Assembly (NCBI RefSeq): GCF_020283565.1
Contig: NC_060060.1
Coordinates: forward strand, 64,217,257-64,281,256
Length of the DNA stretch: 64,000 nucleotides
Direction: 5' to 3'
Source of the DNA: Trifolium pratense
Lineage: Eukaryota > Streptophyta > Magnoliopsida > Fabales > Fabaceae
The translations under genes were made by a program, and so were the position numbers. The notes under the pieces were generated by a model, which was not told the origin of the DNA, did no database searches, and saw nothing but the letters and a program-made list of their open reading frames with translations. Of this stretch, positions 13,365 to 24,134 are shown piece after piece. How positions within the stretch are numbered: position 1 is the stretch's first letter; each line of letters starts with the position of its first letter.

Positions 13365-13994
13365 TAGGGATGGCAATTTGACTCATACCCAGAGGGTACC
13401 CGCAAAAATTATCCACAACGGGTAGGGTAAAAACTCGCATTTTGGGTACAGACACGGGTATGGGTAATTACCCGCAAAAATGAACGGGTATGGGTGCGGG
13501 TACGGGTACCTTAGTACCCACTCCGCCCCATACCCGCATAATATATATTTATTTATTTATTTTATTTAAATTATTATATTATAATATATGTAAATCAATT
13601 TAAAACAATACAACTCTACTAAACTATTACATATTTTTAATAAAAATGTTTATTTATAACATAATATAAAAATAATGTGAATATTTAACATAAATATGAA
13701 CTTTAACACAAAGTTAGTAATAATTTTGTATATAATTTTCATTAGTCAATATTAAAATCTTTGAAATTTTTTAATTCTATTAAAATTATATGATATTTTA
13801 TAATTGATCAATTTATTTTTAGTAAAAATGCGGGTAACCGGTACGGTATGGGTACCTAGGAACCCATAGGGTATGGGGGCGGGGGCAAAAGTTGTTACCC
13901 ACACAGGTATGGGGATGGGTACAAGTATTTTTTCAATCCGCGGGTATGGGAATGGGTACTATAGTACCCTACCCATACCCTACCCATTGTCCTA
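13365..13994. mobile_element. hAT-type non-autonomous element, 630 bp
   Basis: It is flanked by the perfect 8-bp AAGTGAAA (13357-13364 and 13995-14002). It starts TAGGGATGGCAAT and ends with the inverse attgtccta. Both ends are rich in the words gggtatggg and tacccgc, which recur many times as subterminal repeats. The middle is plain AT-rich sequence without a transposase frame. Confidence 0.9.
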
Positions 13995-14002
13995 AAGTGA
14001 AA

Positions 14003-14287
14003 CACTCTAAATCATCAAAAGGATCCAATGGATTCAAACACGACAATTGCAAACATTTCATTTATACAGCAACATTCAAATCCTTTGAATTTTCTTCTAG
14101 CTGCGGTCAATTAAGTTTCTTTACAATATTACACTGATCGTTTTCACCCACTAATTAAAGTTAACAAATAATAACAAGACATCACATATAGTCAATTACT
14201 TGCACCATTAATATACTCATTTTTTTTTTGTCATGTCACCACTTAATATAGTAATAAAATTTACATAAATAATCAAAAGAAAAAAGG
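14003..14287. other. Promoter-side spacer before the receptor kinase
   Basis: No element or gene is recognised in this 285-bp stretch between the hAT element and the SINE-like block. Confidence 0.4.
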
Positions 14288-14400
14288 AATTAGTCAAATT
14301 GGTAAGCGTTTTGGTCCTCTTAAACATGTGGTTAGAGATTCGATTTCTGACTTATGCTTATAGAAAAAATTCAGTTGGGAGAGAACAATCCACCTTATAC
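14288..14400 (+). mobile_element. SINE-like tRNA-derived block
   Basis: The segment tagtcaaattggtaagcg resembles a tRNA-type A box, and ggttagagattcgatttctg, about 30 bp later, resembles a B box. The spacing and wording are like plant tRNA-derived SINE heads. No clear tail or target duplication was found. It lies about 150 bp upstream of the receptor kinase start codon and contains an in-frame upstream ATG (14354). Confidence 0.4.
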
Positions 14401-14485
14401 ACCTCACAAATGGCGAAAACTAGTCATAGCTGTTGAAACTTCGTATCAATATTGTAATAACCCAAACAAAAAAATTACATACTAC

Positions 14486-14493
14486 ATAAATAG
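14486..14493 (+). promoter_or_regulatory. Putative TATA box of receptor kinase gene
   Basis: The word ataaatag lies about 55 bp before the chosen ATG at 14543, which would give a short leader. Assigned from position and wording only. Confidence 0.4.
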
Positions 14494-14542
14494 GCACATT
14501 TCACAAACTTCTAGCACCATCTCAATCTATCATTTCTCAAAA

Positions 14543-16963
14543 ATGACTTCTTCCTCCACCCTTTACATAATCTCCATTCTTTTTCTTCAACTTGTGTTGG
14601 TCTTTGGAAACGTTACTCGAAGTTCTACACTCACTACTACCAACAACAACAACAATCCATGGCTATCACAATCTGGTGAATTTGCTTTTGGATTCCAACA
14701 ACTTAAAACCACAACAAACAACTTCATGCTTGCAATATGGTACAACAAAATACCTGAAAAAACCATTGTTTGGAGTGCAAAAGACATAAACAACAACAAC
14801 CTCGTACAAGCACCGACAGGATCACAGATTCAGTTAACATCGGGTGGACTCACGTTGACAACATCACAAGGTGAATCTATTTGGACAGCACAACCAAATG
14901 AAGCTGTTTCCTATGGAAACATGCTTGACAATGGAAACTTTGTTCTTGTAAACAAGAATTCTAATATTGTTTGGGAAAGTTTCAAGTTTCCTACTGATAC
15001 CCTTTTGCCTAATCAATCTCTTGAGTTAAATGGAACCTTAACTTCAAGATTATCAGAGACTAATTACACAAGTGGAAGGTTTCAACTCTATTTTAATGAT
15101 GATGATAATAATCATGTTTTGTTAAGTCCACTTGCATGGCCTACTCAATTACGTTACAAATTTTACTATAGAATTGATGTTCCTATTAGTTCGGCTTCTT
15201 CGAGTTTAGTTTTCGATGAATCAGGAGAAATTTATGTGGAAACAAATAATAATGGAACTAGAGTGAAACCTGAAGGTACACAATGGAAGAATTTAGTTCT
15301 TGATCCTAAGTTGTATTATTATAGAGTAACACTAGATTATCATGGAGTTTTCACCCAATATTCTCATCCAAGAGATACTAAAGCACAACAAGAATGGACT
15401 ATTGTAAGGTATGTTCCTGATAATATTTGCATTGCTATATTCAATGAAAAAGGTAGTGGAACTTGTGGATATAATAGCTATTGCTCCATGGAAAATCAAA
15501 GGCCTACATGTAAATGTCCTTATGGTTATTCATTGATTGATTCAAGTAATAAATATGGGGGGTGTCAACTCAATTTCACATTTGCTTGTGGAGCTGATAA
15601 TGGCGATGGATTGAATGTGAAGCAAGAAGATTTATATGAGTTCACTGTTCTTAAAGATGTGGATTGGCCTTTATCAGATTATGAAAAGATGCAGCCTTAT
15701 GGTCAACAAGATTGTCAACAATCTTGTTTGCATGATTGCTTATGTGCTGTTGCTATTTTCAATAACAGAACTTGTTGGAAGAAAAGATTGCCTCTTTCTA
15801 ATGGAAGAGCACAAAGTGGCGGTCAATTAGTACTTGTGAAAACAAGAGTTTCTCCTCTTGGTAGTCTTGGTCGTAGTCCTTCGAGTTCATCTGATTCGAA
15901 TAAAGACGATGGAGTTAAGCCGATTCTTCGAGGTTTGCTTATTGGTTCAACTGTCTTCAATAGCATACTCTTGGCTTTGGTTGTTTTCGTGACTTTGTGG
16001 AAGCCGAAAAGGGTTGTCCAAGCTGCAACTCTAGTGGAAACAAATTTATGTTCGTTTAGTTATGAGGCGTTAAAAGAAGCTACACGGGGTTTTAGTGAAG
16101 AACTAGGTAGAGGTTCCTTTGGAATTGTTTATAAAGGTGAATTAAAAGCAGCAGCATCTTCTAATGCTGTTGCTGTTAAGAGATTGGATCGGTTGGCGCA
16201 AGATCGTGAGAAGGAATTTAAGACCGAGTTGAGAGCCATTGGTAAAACCTGCCACAAAAACTTGGTAAGGTTGATTGGATATTGTGATGAAGGAATGCAT
16301 AGAATGTTGGTGTATGAGTTCATGAGCAATGGTAGTCTTGCAGATATCTTGTTTGGACAAACCAAACCGATTTGGAATCAAAGGATTGGATTTGCTATGG
16401 GGATTGCAAGAGGGTTGGTGTATTTACATGAAGAGTGTGATGCTCCCATCATTCATTGTGACATAAAGCCTCAAAATATACTCATAGATGAGTACTTCAC
16501 GGCGAAGATATCTGACTTTGGATTGGCCAAGTTGTTGTTGGCTGATCAAAGTAGAACAAATACCATGATCCGAGGAACGCGAGGATATGTAGCTCCTGAA
16601 TGGTTCAAGAATGTTCCTGTGACGGCTAAAGTGGATGTTTACAGCTTTGGTTCCATGTTGTTGGAAATCATTTGCTGCAGAAAAAGTGTGGTGCTGATGG
16701 AGTCAGGGGAGGAAGAGAAGGCAATTTTGACAAATTGGGTTTGTGATTGCTACATGGAAGGGAGCATAGATGTTCTCGCGGAGAATGATCAAGAGGCCTT
16801 AGAAGACATTGACAGGTTAGAAAAGTGGATAAAGATAGCAATTTGGTGCATTCAAGAGCATCCTGAAATGAGGCCAACAATGAGGATGGTCATGCAAATG
16901 CTAGAAGGTGTGGTTCAAGTCCCTAACCCACCATCGCCTTTTTCCTTCAGTTCGATTGCTTGA
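14543..16963 (+). CDS. G-type lectin S-receptor-like Ser/Thr kinase, 806 aa
   Basis: This is a single-exon receptor kinase of the plasma membrane. The start at 14543 gives MTSSSTLYIISILFLQL, a clear signal peptide; a longer in-frame start at 14354 adds non-signal sequence and is rejected. Order of parts: bulb-type (B-) lectin region from about residue 33 (WLSQSGEFAFGF, TDTLLPNQSL); EGF-like cysteine segment about 305-335 (GTCGYNSYCS, CKCPYGY); PAN-like cysteines about 390-415 (CQQSCLHDCLCAVA); one membrane helix about 463-486. The kinase begins near 519: LGRGSFGIVYKG loop, VAVKRL lysine, HCDIKPQN catalytic loop near 638, DFGLAK near 658, and GTRGYVAPEW. The residue before the catalytic Asp is Cys, so it is a non-RD kinase, a type common in immune receptors. 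Length and order match the LECRK/RLK1 group. The ligand is unknown. A likely poly(A) signal, aataaa, follows near 17023. Confidence 0.95.
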   Translation: MTSSSTLYIISILFLQLVLVFGNVTRSSTLTTTNNNNNPWLSQSGEFAFGFQQLKTTTNNFMLAIWYNKIPEKTIVWSAKDINNNNLVQAPTGSQIQLTSGGLTLTTSQGESIWTAQPNEAVSYGNMLDNGNFVLVNKNSNIVWESFKFPTDTLLPNQSLELNGTLTSRLSETNYTSGRFQLYFNDDDNNHVLLSPLAWPTQLRYKFYYRIDVPISSASSSLVFDESGEIYVETNNNGTRVKPEGTQWKNLVLDPKLYYYRVTLDYHGVFTQYSHPRDTKAQQEWTIVRYVPDNICIAIFNEKGSGTCGYNSYCSMENQRPTCKCPYGYSLIDSSNKYGGCQLNFTFACGADNGDGLNVKQEDLYEFTVLKDVDWPLSDYEKMQPYGQQDCQQSCLHDCLCAVAIFNNRTCWKKRLPLSNGRAQSGGQLVLVKTRVSPLGSLGRSPSSSSDSNKDDGVKPILRGLLIGSTVFNSILLALVVFVTLWKPKRVVQAATLVETNLCSFSYEALKEATRGFSEELGRGSFGIVYKGELKAAASSNAVAVKRLDRLAQDREKEFKTELRAIGKTCHKNLVRLIGYCDEGMHRMLVYEFMSNGSLADILFGQTKPIWNQRIGFAMGIARGLVYLHEECDAPIIHCDIKPQNILIDEYFTAKISDFGLAKLLLADQSRTNTMIRGTRGYVAPEWFKNVPVTAKVDVYSFGSMLLEIICCRKSVVLMESGEEEKAILTNWVCDCYMEGSIDVLAENDQEALEDIDRLEKWIKIAIWCIQEHPEMRPTMRMVMQMLEGVVQVPNPPSPFSFSSIA

Positions 16964-17585
16964 CTTCCATGCCTTCGAGCCAGAAAATCAAAGAGGAGAA
17001 AAGGTTGACCTCACATTTGCTGTAAATAAATACCAATATAAATTCCTATATACAATGTTTGCGATTATTTTATGTTACGATACACAAATTGTTCAACTCA
17101 AACAGGCATTCAGATTTGTATAATTTTATACCATTATTCACAACTAATTAGGTTTGATCTTCGGTCTAGTTATTAAAACATTGTTAGCAACTAATTACTT
17201 TTTGTATCTTCGGTCTAATCTAATTAGGTTTGATCTTCGGTCTAGTTATTAAAACATTTGTATCCCAACATTGTCATTCAAAAAGATTTATTCTCTCAAA
17301 CGCATAGAATTGCATGAAACACACTCAGATAAAAATGGAAGAAAGTAGTAAAATGACATAGTAATAAAATTTCCACAGAATGAGGTCAATAAAATATATC
17401 TTCAAGAAAATACATCATCATATGTATATATAGTCATTAATCTACACAGCCTGCTTCCTGCAACATGTCGTCGTCATCGCAAGTACATAGACAAAAGTAA
17501 ACAAAATTGGTGAGTAATTATAAACACATAAACACATCACAAAATCATAAAATTATTCATAATAATTCACATAAGGGTGTAAACT
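16964..17585. other. Spacer between receptor kinase and F-box gene
   Basis: It contains the 3' untranslated part of the kinase gene and a short tandem repeat: the phrase taattaggtttgatcttcgg with its following bases appears at about 17148 and 17220. A block at about 17078-17200 is shared with an intron of the VRN2 gene at about 31118-31235. Confidence 0.6.
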
Positions 17586-19145
17586 TCATACCAATAGTAT
17601 TATCAATGATTTCTTCTTTAACCCCTTGATAACCTTTGTTTCAAATAAGGACATTATCTTCTTTGACTCTTGTGTAGAAATCTTTACATTCTCTAACTTA
17701 CTTGAGCGCTCTATAATATATCTCGCAAAGTCAAATTCAGCTTTTATATTTTGAATTCCTTTAAATTCAAATGTAACGAGACTATTTGAAAGACATGTCG
17801 GAGTTAACGATGACTCCTCCCAGCCCGAGTTTCCGTCCATGCTTTTAAATAATTTCTGCATTTAAATTATACATACCAAATATTGTGTTAGAATTTACCA
17901 ACTCTAATTTAAAAAAAATAAAATTCATGCATACATACCTCAATGGCAAGATCCTTAAGGTTAGGAGCGCTTTGAAGAAAACTAACAAGCATATTCCAAC
18001 TGCAATTCATAGATATTTGTACGGATAAAGATACTAAATTGTGAAAAGTGAGAAGACTTAAGTTGTCAAGATTGTCCTCCATGCTCAGTAACTGCACAAC
18101 CAAATTAAAAAAGAGGAGATTTGCTTATAAGTTACAAAATATGGAACTTAAAAGTAATATATTATTTCTACACACCACCGAATAACTATATGTTTTGAGA
18201 TGCATATACTATATATAGTACTATATATATATGAAACTTAATTACCTGAACGGTTTCAGGATCAAGAGACAATGATTTCACATTAGAAAGTCCATTCAAG
18301 AGGGTGTACAAATTACTGCGAGAATCCGAATTCCCAGTAATGCAAAGAGAAGCTTGATCAACATTGGGAAAGTTTACAAATTCATATTTTCGGGCAGAAT
18401 TATCAATAATATCGAGAATTTCAAGTGATGACAAGAGATTGATTTTAGCAGTTCCGACTTTGACCTCAGAATAAACAGCATCAGGCATAATGACATCAAG
18501 GTATAATCTCTTTAATAAGGGAAAAGTGATATTCAAGGGTTGTTTGAAGAAGTCATTTAACGAAAATTCTTCAAGACATGGACAACCAGATAGAAAACTA
18601 AGATCAAACTCTGAATGATCTTCAAAGATAGAATTTAACACAATATGTGTGAGATGAAGAATCTTTAAAGATGGAAAATATACTACATTGGAAGAATTGA
18701 GTTTAAATTGAATTTTGCCCCCCAATTTTAAGACGACGAGTGACTTAGAAGTGGAAAGCCTAAGAGGCAAAAAGGTTGACTTTTGGAGAGTCAAATCCAT
18801 GTAAAGTTCCTGGACATTGAGGTCTAATGCCTTTGAGATCCACATGTGTACATGATATGGTTCACCACAAAAGTCACCAACAAGATTCAGTTTTCTTATA
18901 TTTTTGTTGCGTCTTAAGAGAGCTGCATATACATATACAGATTGAGTTGTTTCTTCCGATAATTTAAAGTGAAGGTCGAGTATCATGGTGCAGATGAATG
19001 CCCATCTTTTGGATAGAACACTTGTTCTATAAGCCTCTTCTGTTGACATGAAAGACAGAATATGACAAGCCAATTCGTCTGAGAGATTGCTTAACCGGTC
19101 ATCGGAGGAGCAAGCCACTCTTTTGGCCTGATTGGCTTCCTCCAT
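17586..19145 (-). CDS. F-box/FBD/LRR protein, 440 aa, 3 exons
   Basis: The predicted protein would bring a target to an SCF ubiquitin ligase; the substrate is unknown. Exons on the minus strand are 19145-18246, 18091-17939 and 17855-17586. Both introns have GT-AG ends and join in phase 0, giving 440 codons plus stop. The N-terminal F-box (about residues 17-50, DRLSNLSDELACHILSFM, then RTSVLSKRW) would bind SKP1. The middle has leucine-rich segments typical of the family (FPSLKILHLTHI, FLSGCPCLEEFSL, FPLLKRLYLDV). The last exon carries the FBD-type end (LVTFEFKGIQN, then LENVKIS). Legumes carry many such genes, often duplicated. All parts look intact and there is a TATA-like run about 30 bp upstream of the start, so a functional gene is likely. 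Confidence 0.9.
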
Positions 19146-19352
19146 ATTCTTGATGTCAATGGAGAAAGGAATTTTTATATATTTTTTACGGCACTATTAA
19201 TATGGTTTCATCAAATCAATGTGTAGTATAAATAATAACAAGGGTAGGTGTTTTTTTTTGTTTTCTTGAAGGGGAAGTTTGGTTTTTTTTTTTACAGAAT
19301 ATATATATATATCAAATAGAAAAAAATTTCAAGGCTGATTTAGTATGAAACT

Positions 19353-19386
19353 TATAGGCATTTTTTTTTTTGGACTATATAGGCAT
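19353..19386 (-). mobile_element. 16-bp oligo(T) micro-insertion with 9-bp TSD
   Basis: TATAGGCAT at 19353-19361 and 19378-19386 brackets TTTTTTTTTTGGACTA. One of eight such insertions in the window. Confidence 0.6.
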
Positions 19387-19400
19387 AATAATATGACATA

Positions 19401-19633
19401 GGGCCTGTTTGGAGTTGCTTATTGTTGAGCTTATGAAAATAGATTATGCAAATAAATAAAGTTTTATGTTGATTAAAAAGTTTTTTGAAGGAATGTTGAT
19501 TAAAAAGTTTTCACTAACAAAAATTGTATTTTTATAAGTTGTTTTATCATAAACTATCTTGAAAAGTTTATAGTAATACATAAAAGTTTATTTATTTGCA
19601 TAAGCTCAAAAATAAGTCAATCAAAACGGGACC
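19401..19633. mobile_element. MITE-like foldback, about 233 bp
   Basis: The outer ends gggcctgtttgga and tcaaaacgggacc are imperfect inverted copies, and the interior repeats agcttatg / cataagctc inversely. Possible 3-bp ata flanks are too short to settle the superfamily. A 27-bp tandem duplication (atgttgattaaaaagtttt words) lies inside. Confidence 0.5.
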
Positions 19634-20045
19634 ATAATGATTGGATGATGGTACATATCTAATGAAACTGCTACTACAGTATTCATCTTAAAATTAAATC
19701 TTATTATTTTTTATTTCATCCATAAAAAATGGGTCACTTAACAGCATTTGTCGCCCCAGGCACAGCTTTATTCGCCCCAACCACAGATTTTTGCCCCAGG
19801 TGAAATTTCCAGACAGATCCCTTTTCACAGCTTTGAGTTTTTTCTGCCCAAGCGCAAGACTTTTCGCCCCAGGCGAAATTTCCAGACTTACATCCAAATT
19901 GATCCCTTTTTCTTCCCTTGCAAGTAATCTCAATTCTATGCAACTTCCAACTAAACTATGACCAAAAAATACATCAAAATACCTACTAAACTCCATTGAA
20001 ATGATCTAAAATACATGTAATGACCAAGAGTCATCAATGCACATA

Positions 20046-21160
20046 ACTAGATACTTTTAGTCTGCGACGAAGAGATTCAAGCAGAAACCGGATTGATTCT
20101 ACAAATGACACAATCAGAGAACCCAGAGCCACAGATCCGATACTGTAACGCATAAACCTCTTCATGGAGGAAAAGACTGACAGAACTGGAATTTCAGGCT
20201 GCACTCAGAAATATATATTACATTTAATAATTGACACAATTTTCCGTATGTTCCACACAATGAGCTACATTTTAACAATTTATCATGCCAAATCTTATAC
20301 CAAAGAGGAACAATTTCTCAGCCAAATAGCAACTTACTGATGTTTCACCATGGGCCCAGTAATAAGAGGCAACAGATCCGGCAACTACTGTTGACGAGGA
20401 CGCTACGAAAAATTGTGTAGACCAATAGCACCCAAATAGGTGAAAAAGAATGGAGATTCCAATGTGGTGTGTAATGAATGCTATATCCACAACAGCGATC
20501 ACAGTTCACCCGTTTTGCCACAAGATCATATGTGCAGCAGTTAGAGTTGCAGTCGTTCTGAACAATCTGGACAGAGCTGAATAAATGGAGAGCAGCTGAA
20601 GTCCAAAACATGTAAAACACAGCAAGGATAGCGTACGGAATTAGTGGAAAAATTATGAGTGCTTGAACTTCTCCAATCAATTTTGCTGCTACCTGTGAAC
20701 AAAGTTAGGATTTTATCAATTAAATTGTTTGACTCGGGTAATGGAAGGAATGATGCATTACCATTTCAGTTATTAGCAGTTTGAACACTGTTGCTTTATC
20801 GGAAAATTGTGTTTAACACTGTTGAAAACGAGCATGGACTTTATCTATTTTCCTAGAACAATAGGGCTTTACGTGAACCCTCAATTGCAAAGTCCTTAGT
20901 AATGAGTAGAGTTATATTTGCGTAGGAGCACTCGATAAGGTTAAAAAACCACATCTGATCACTTTCAGATATGAACTCATGTAACAAAATTAAGAACAAA
21001 ACTAAGAAACTAGTTTACTAATTGCATATTACAAAGTGATGCTTGCCTTCAGGACTGATGTTGCCATAAGGATGCGTCGCACAATAGCAATTGAAGTAAG
21101 AATGGCAACAGCACTGATAGCAGTCATAAGTATAGTGACAGCACATAGATGAGTCATCTC
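20046..21160 (-). pseudogene. Choline-transporter-like protein, partial
   Basis: Three exons of a multi-membrane CTL (SLC44-type) transporter can be read. They are 21160-21047 (MTHLCAVTILMTAISAVAIL), 20692-20338 (LIGEVQALIIFPLIPYAI, CNSNCCTYDL, CDRCCGYS, then GCYWSTQFFVASSSTVVAGS, ending HGET) and about 20198-20059 (FSSMKRFMRYSIGSVALGS). In the middle exon the frame shifts near 20458, where HYTPH should continue to IGIS; a 2-nt loss fits. The first of these exons ends in a GC rather than GT donor. Nothing of the long N-terminal or C-terminal parts is found on either side. It therefore looks like a broken partial duplicate, placed just downstream of the next gene on the same strand. Confidence 0.82.
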
Positions 21161-21666
21161 CTGAAATTGATATTATTTTGTTAGATCTACACATGCAAAA
21201 AATATCAAGTCTTTGAAGACTAGAGAAAACATGAATCCTTTTCACAATAGGATGTTACTCACCCTCCCAAATACATTAATGCAAGGGTCATGCTCACCAA
21301 TGATGGGAGAAATAGCATCATTTCAGGAAAAAAAACATTAACTTAGTATTATTGTTTGACTGATGTTTGTCCAAAATCCAGATAAAGAAACTAAAATATT
21401 AATCACTGTCCCAACATTCAAAGTGTTGTCAACCAAATGCATGAGCAGTACAAGATATTCTGTTTTTTTTAAAGACAGAAATTATAACAAAACCAGATAG
21501 CACAAAGCATAAATCATACTTTGGTTATGAAAAATAGAGTTTCACAAAGCTACACAATACACCCCTCATAATGTTTCAGCAATTTTGGTTTTCTTAATGC
21601 TACAAATACTACTACTTTTATTGACAACCAAATAGGCTAGAGCACTTAGAAAACGAGCCAACTTTG
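21161..21666. other. Spacer downstream of the six-exon gene
   Basis: It holds the probable 3' untranslated region of the gene ending at 21667 and intron-like sequence of the transporter pseudogene. No other feature is seen. Confidence 0.4.
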
Positions 21667-23758
21667 TCAATGAGGGGAGATATTTCCAACCCTACGAACC
21701 CATCGCTCAAGCCTAAGTTGCTTCAAAGCAGGCCCATGATCAGGTTTACATTTCTGTGGGCATTGCCATTTCCCTGCAATCTCCATAACATTGGATTGTT
21801 GAAGATGTGTTGCTTCTGTCAATGCCTTTCTCTTTGTAACATTACTCTTTTCACATGCCAATGGAACTGCTCCTGTACTTGTTGAACACTGCAACAAGGT
21901 CTTTTCCGGTTTCTTCCAAGAATTTTCATCATTTGATCTCTTGCAACTGTTCTTCCTTGTTGTAACAAAACCATCATTTTCTTTATTTGTTGTACAAGTT
22001 GAGCTTCCAGTCGAGAAGCTTTTAGCTAAACTTGAGCTAATGTCAGGCTTCTCAGCTTTTGATTCCGCTTCTTTAGTAGTATCATTCTTTTGTACTAGCT
22101 TTGGAGGCCTCATTGCACATGTATCGGTGTCCAATGACATTAAACGTGCTTCTCCATTACAGCCAGAACTTCTATGATTCTGGTTCACCGTCTCCTTGTG
22201 CTTGGTTGAACCAAGACTATGTTGCAATGCCTTATCTTCCATGCATGGCTGCAAAATCTTTTCCAAATAGGAAGTATCGGCAACAGTTAAATTTTTCTTC
22301 ATTCGAGCACTACCATCACCCTATCATTATCAACATCAAAGAAAAACTGTGAGCTCAAATTACTTGGAGAAACACATGTATTTCGATTCATATATTGAAC
22401 AAACTTTATTCCTTTGAACTTTTGCAGAGTAAATGATCTACTTCTAGGTGCAAATGAGCGTAAACATTTACCTTTGAACTTTGGCAAAGTAAACAGTATT
22501 CATTCATGCCCTCAACTAACTAAATGATTTACTTCTAGGTTTAATTGAGCATACATGTTTATTGTCATATTACAAAGATGAATAAGATGCACGATCAGAG
22601 AATAAAAGTTATTGACATCGATCATTAAGACACTAACCAAATATGTATTATTTACCAATTACTCACATAACAGATTTTATCAGAGAAATTAGAATTTTTT
22701 TGTCTTACCTCCATGGTTTTATCAAAAGAGCTATTGCGTTCAGCACAAACTTTCAGTTGCAAATTCTCAGACTGGCCTTCATCTTTGTTTACGACTTCAA
22801 AGTTGAACCTCTCCTCCTCGGACTTATTCCCATCAGAAACTTCTTCATCACTTAAAAGACTACTTGTATCAAACGCTGAAGACTCATAATTGTAGCTTGA
22901 GAACCAGTTTCTGATATCTGGAGGTTCTGAATGTCCCGGGACCAAAAAGCGCACACAATTCAACCACTATTAGCTTGTCGGAATAATTGACTATTTCACA
23001 TATTATAAAAATTTGCAGAGAAGTCCTCTTGGCAGCCAAATTATAAATTCTTTTAGCAAAAGAAATTCTAAAAGAAGCATTGAGAACACATACCAGAGAA
23101 GAGTGAGCATGAGCTGCAATGATCCAGATTCTGCAAAGGAAAATAAAAGCAACAACAAAAAAAAAAATCAGAAATTTCTTTTTTACTCAAAAAAATTAGG
23201 CATAAAATTATTTCAAGATTCTTATAATATTTTCATTTGCATTAATATTTCAGATTGAAAAATGAAAAATTGGTTTAAAATATTTCACCTTGGTGAAACA
23301 TGGGTCTTCATTATGACTATCATCTTTATCTTGAACCCTAACCCTATCAAAATCCTCTTCATGTTCTTCATCTTGCTCCGACCCACGTCTACTGAAATCC
23401 GAATCTTGGAGAGTGAAATTAGAATCTAAATTGGGAGACTGATATTCATAGCTTGAGAACCAATTCCCAACATCAGGTGGCTCTGAAAGAAAAAGGAAAT
23501 CCCTTTTCAGGTTTTTTGTGTGTAAAAATTAGAACCCACGAAATTATTCACTCCTAATTGCAATTCTCATGATTTATTCCAATAAGATATGGAAACATAC
23601 CAGAAGGGCACGAAGGCGAACTCGAAACCTAAAAGAAAGAAAACATTTATAAACACTAACTCATAAATCATAGAGAAAGAAAGATTAGAGATTGGGAGAA
23701 TAAGTAAAATGGGTACCTGGGGTTTGATGCTGATTTGAAGGTTTGGGATTGAATCCAT
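21667..23758 (-). CDS. Plant protein of unknown function, 390 aa, 6 exons
   Basis: I do not recognise this gene, but its structure is clean. Exons on the minus strand are 23758-23717, 23628-23601, 23482-23289, 23130-23094, 22926-22709 and 22320-21667. All introns are GT-AG and all phases agree, giving 391 codons including stop. The start at 23758 (MDSIPNLQ) is chosen; an in-frame ATG at 23791 would add 11 residues. The motif EPPD-(V/I)-x-NWFSSYxYxS occurs twice, at the start of exons 3 and 5, each preceded by a short exon ending in a split Gly/Glu codon. This suggests an internal duplication of an exon pair. The rest is acidic and serine-rich with no membrane segment or enzyme motif. The basic C-terminal exon ends LKQLRLERWVRR. 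A nuclear or cytoplasmic regulatory role is possible but not shown. Confidence 0.78.
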
Positions 23759-24134
23759 GGAAGGAAATGCAATGCAACCAACGAGATACATGAATGTTAC
23801 TTTTAACTTTTAAGTTTTGCAGTTTTTCACGATGTTCTTCAAAATTTTGAAATTGCCGCTACTTTTTTAACGCGCGTTTGGCTTTTACTTTTGGGTAACG
23901 CGCTTTTGCTTTATTCATTTTACTTTTGGCTTTTATTCATTTGCTAGTACAACTGCTAACATTAAAATGTATCTTTTTTTAATTAATAGAGCAATTTGAA
24001 ATAAAATTTTGTTAAAGGTAAAAAAAAAAAAATAATAGTATATTAGACTAAGATTTCAATAGAAGAAAACTTGACTTTCTATTTTGAGTTACATTTAATA
24101 TTTTAATTCGTGAGTGTAGAGTGGATTAATGTTT
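23759..24134. other. Upstream region of the six-exon gene
   Basis: AT-rich, no further gene. Two copies of a cttttactttt(g)gg-type phrase lie at about 23884 and 23925. Confidence 0.4.

Larger units (their letters stand above)
19146..20045. other. Intergenic with small repeats
   Basis: It holds a micro-insertion, a MITE-like block (see the separate entries at 19353 and 19401) and, at about 19750-19890, two copies of a gccccagg(c/t)gaaatttccagac phrase. No gene is seen: open frames at 19694-19996 on the minus strand are repeat-driven. Confidence 0.5.

Noticed and set aside
14165..14260. A ninth tail-only micro-insertion at the T-run near 14220
   Set aside because: The flanking words (caccattaatata, caccacttaatata) do not abut the T-run and differ by an indel.
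19470..19520. Direct repeat of atgttgattaaaaagtttt looking like a target duplication
   Set aside because: The intervening bases have no A/T tail; a simple 27-bp tandem duplication explains it.
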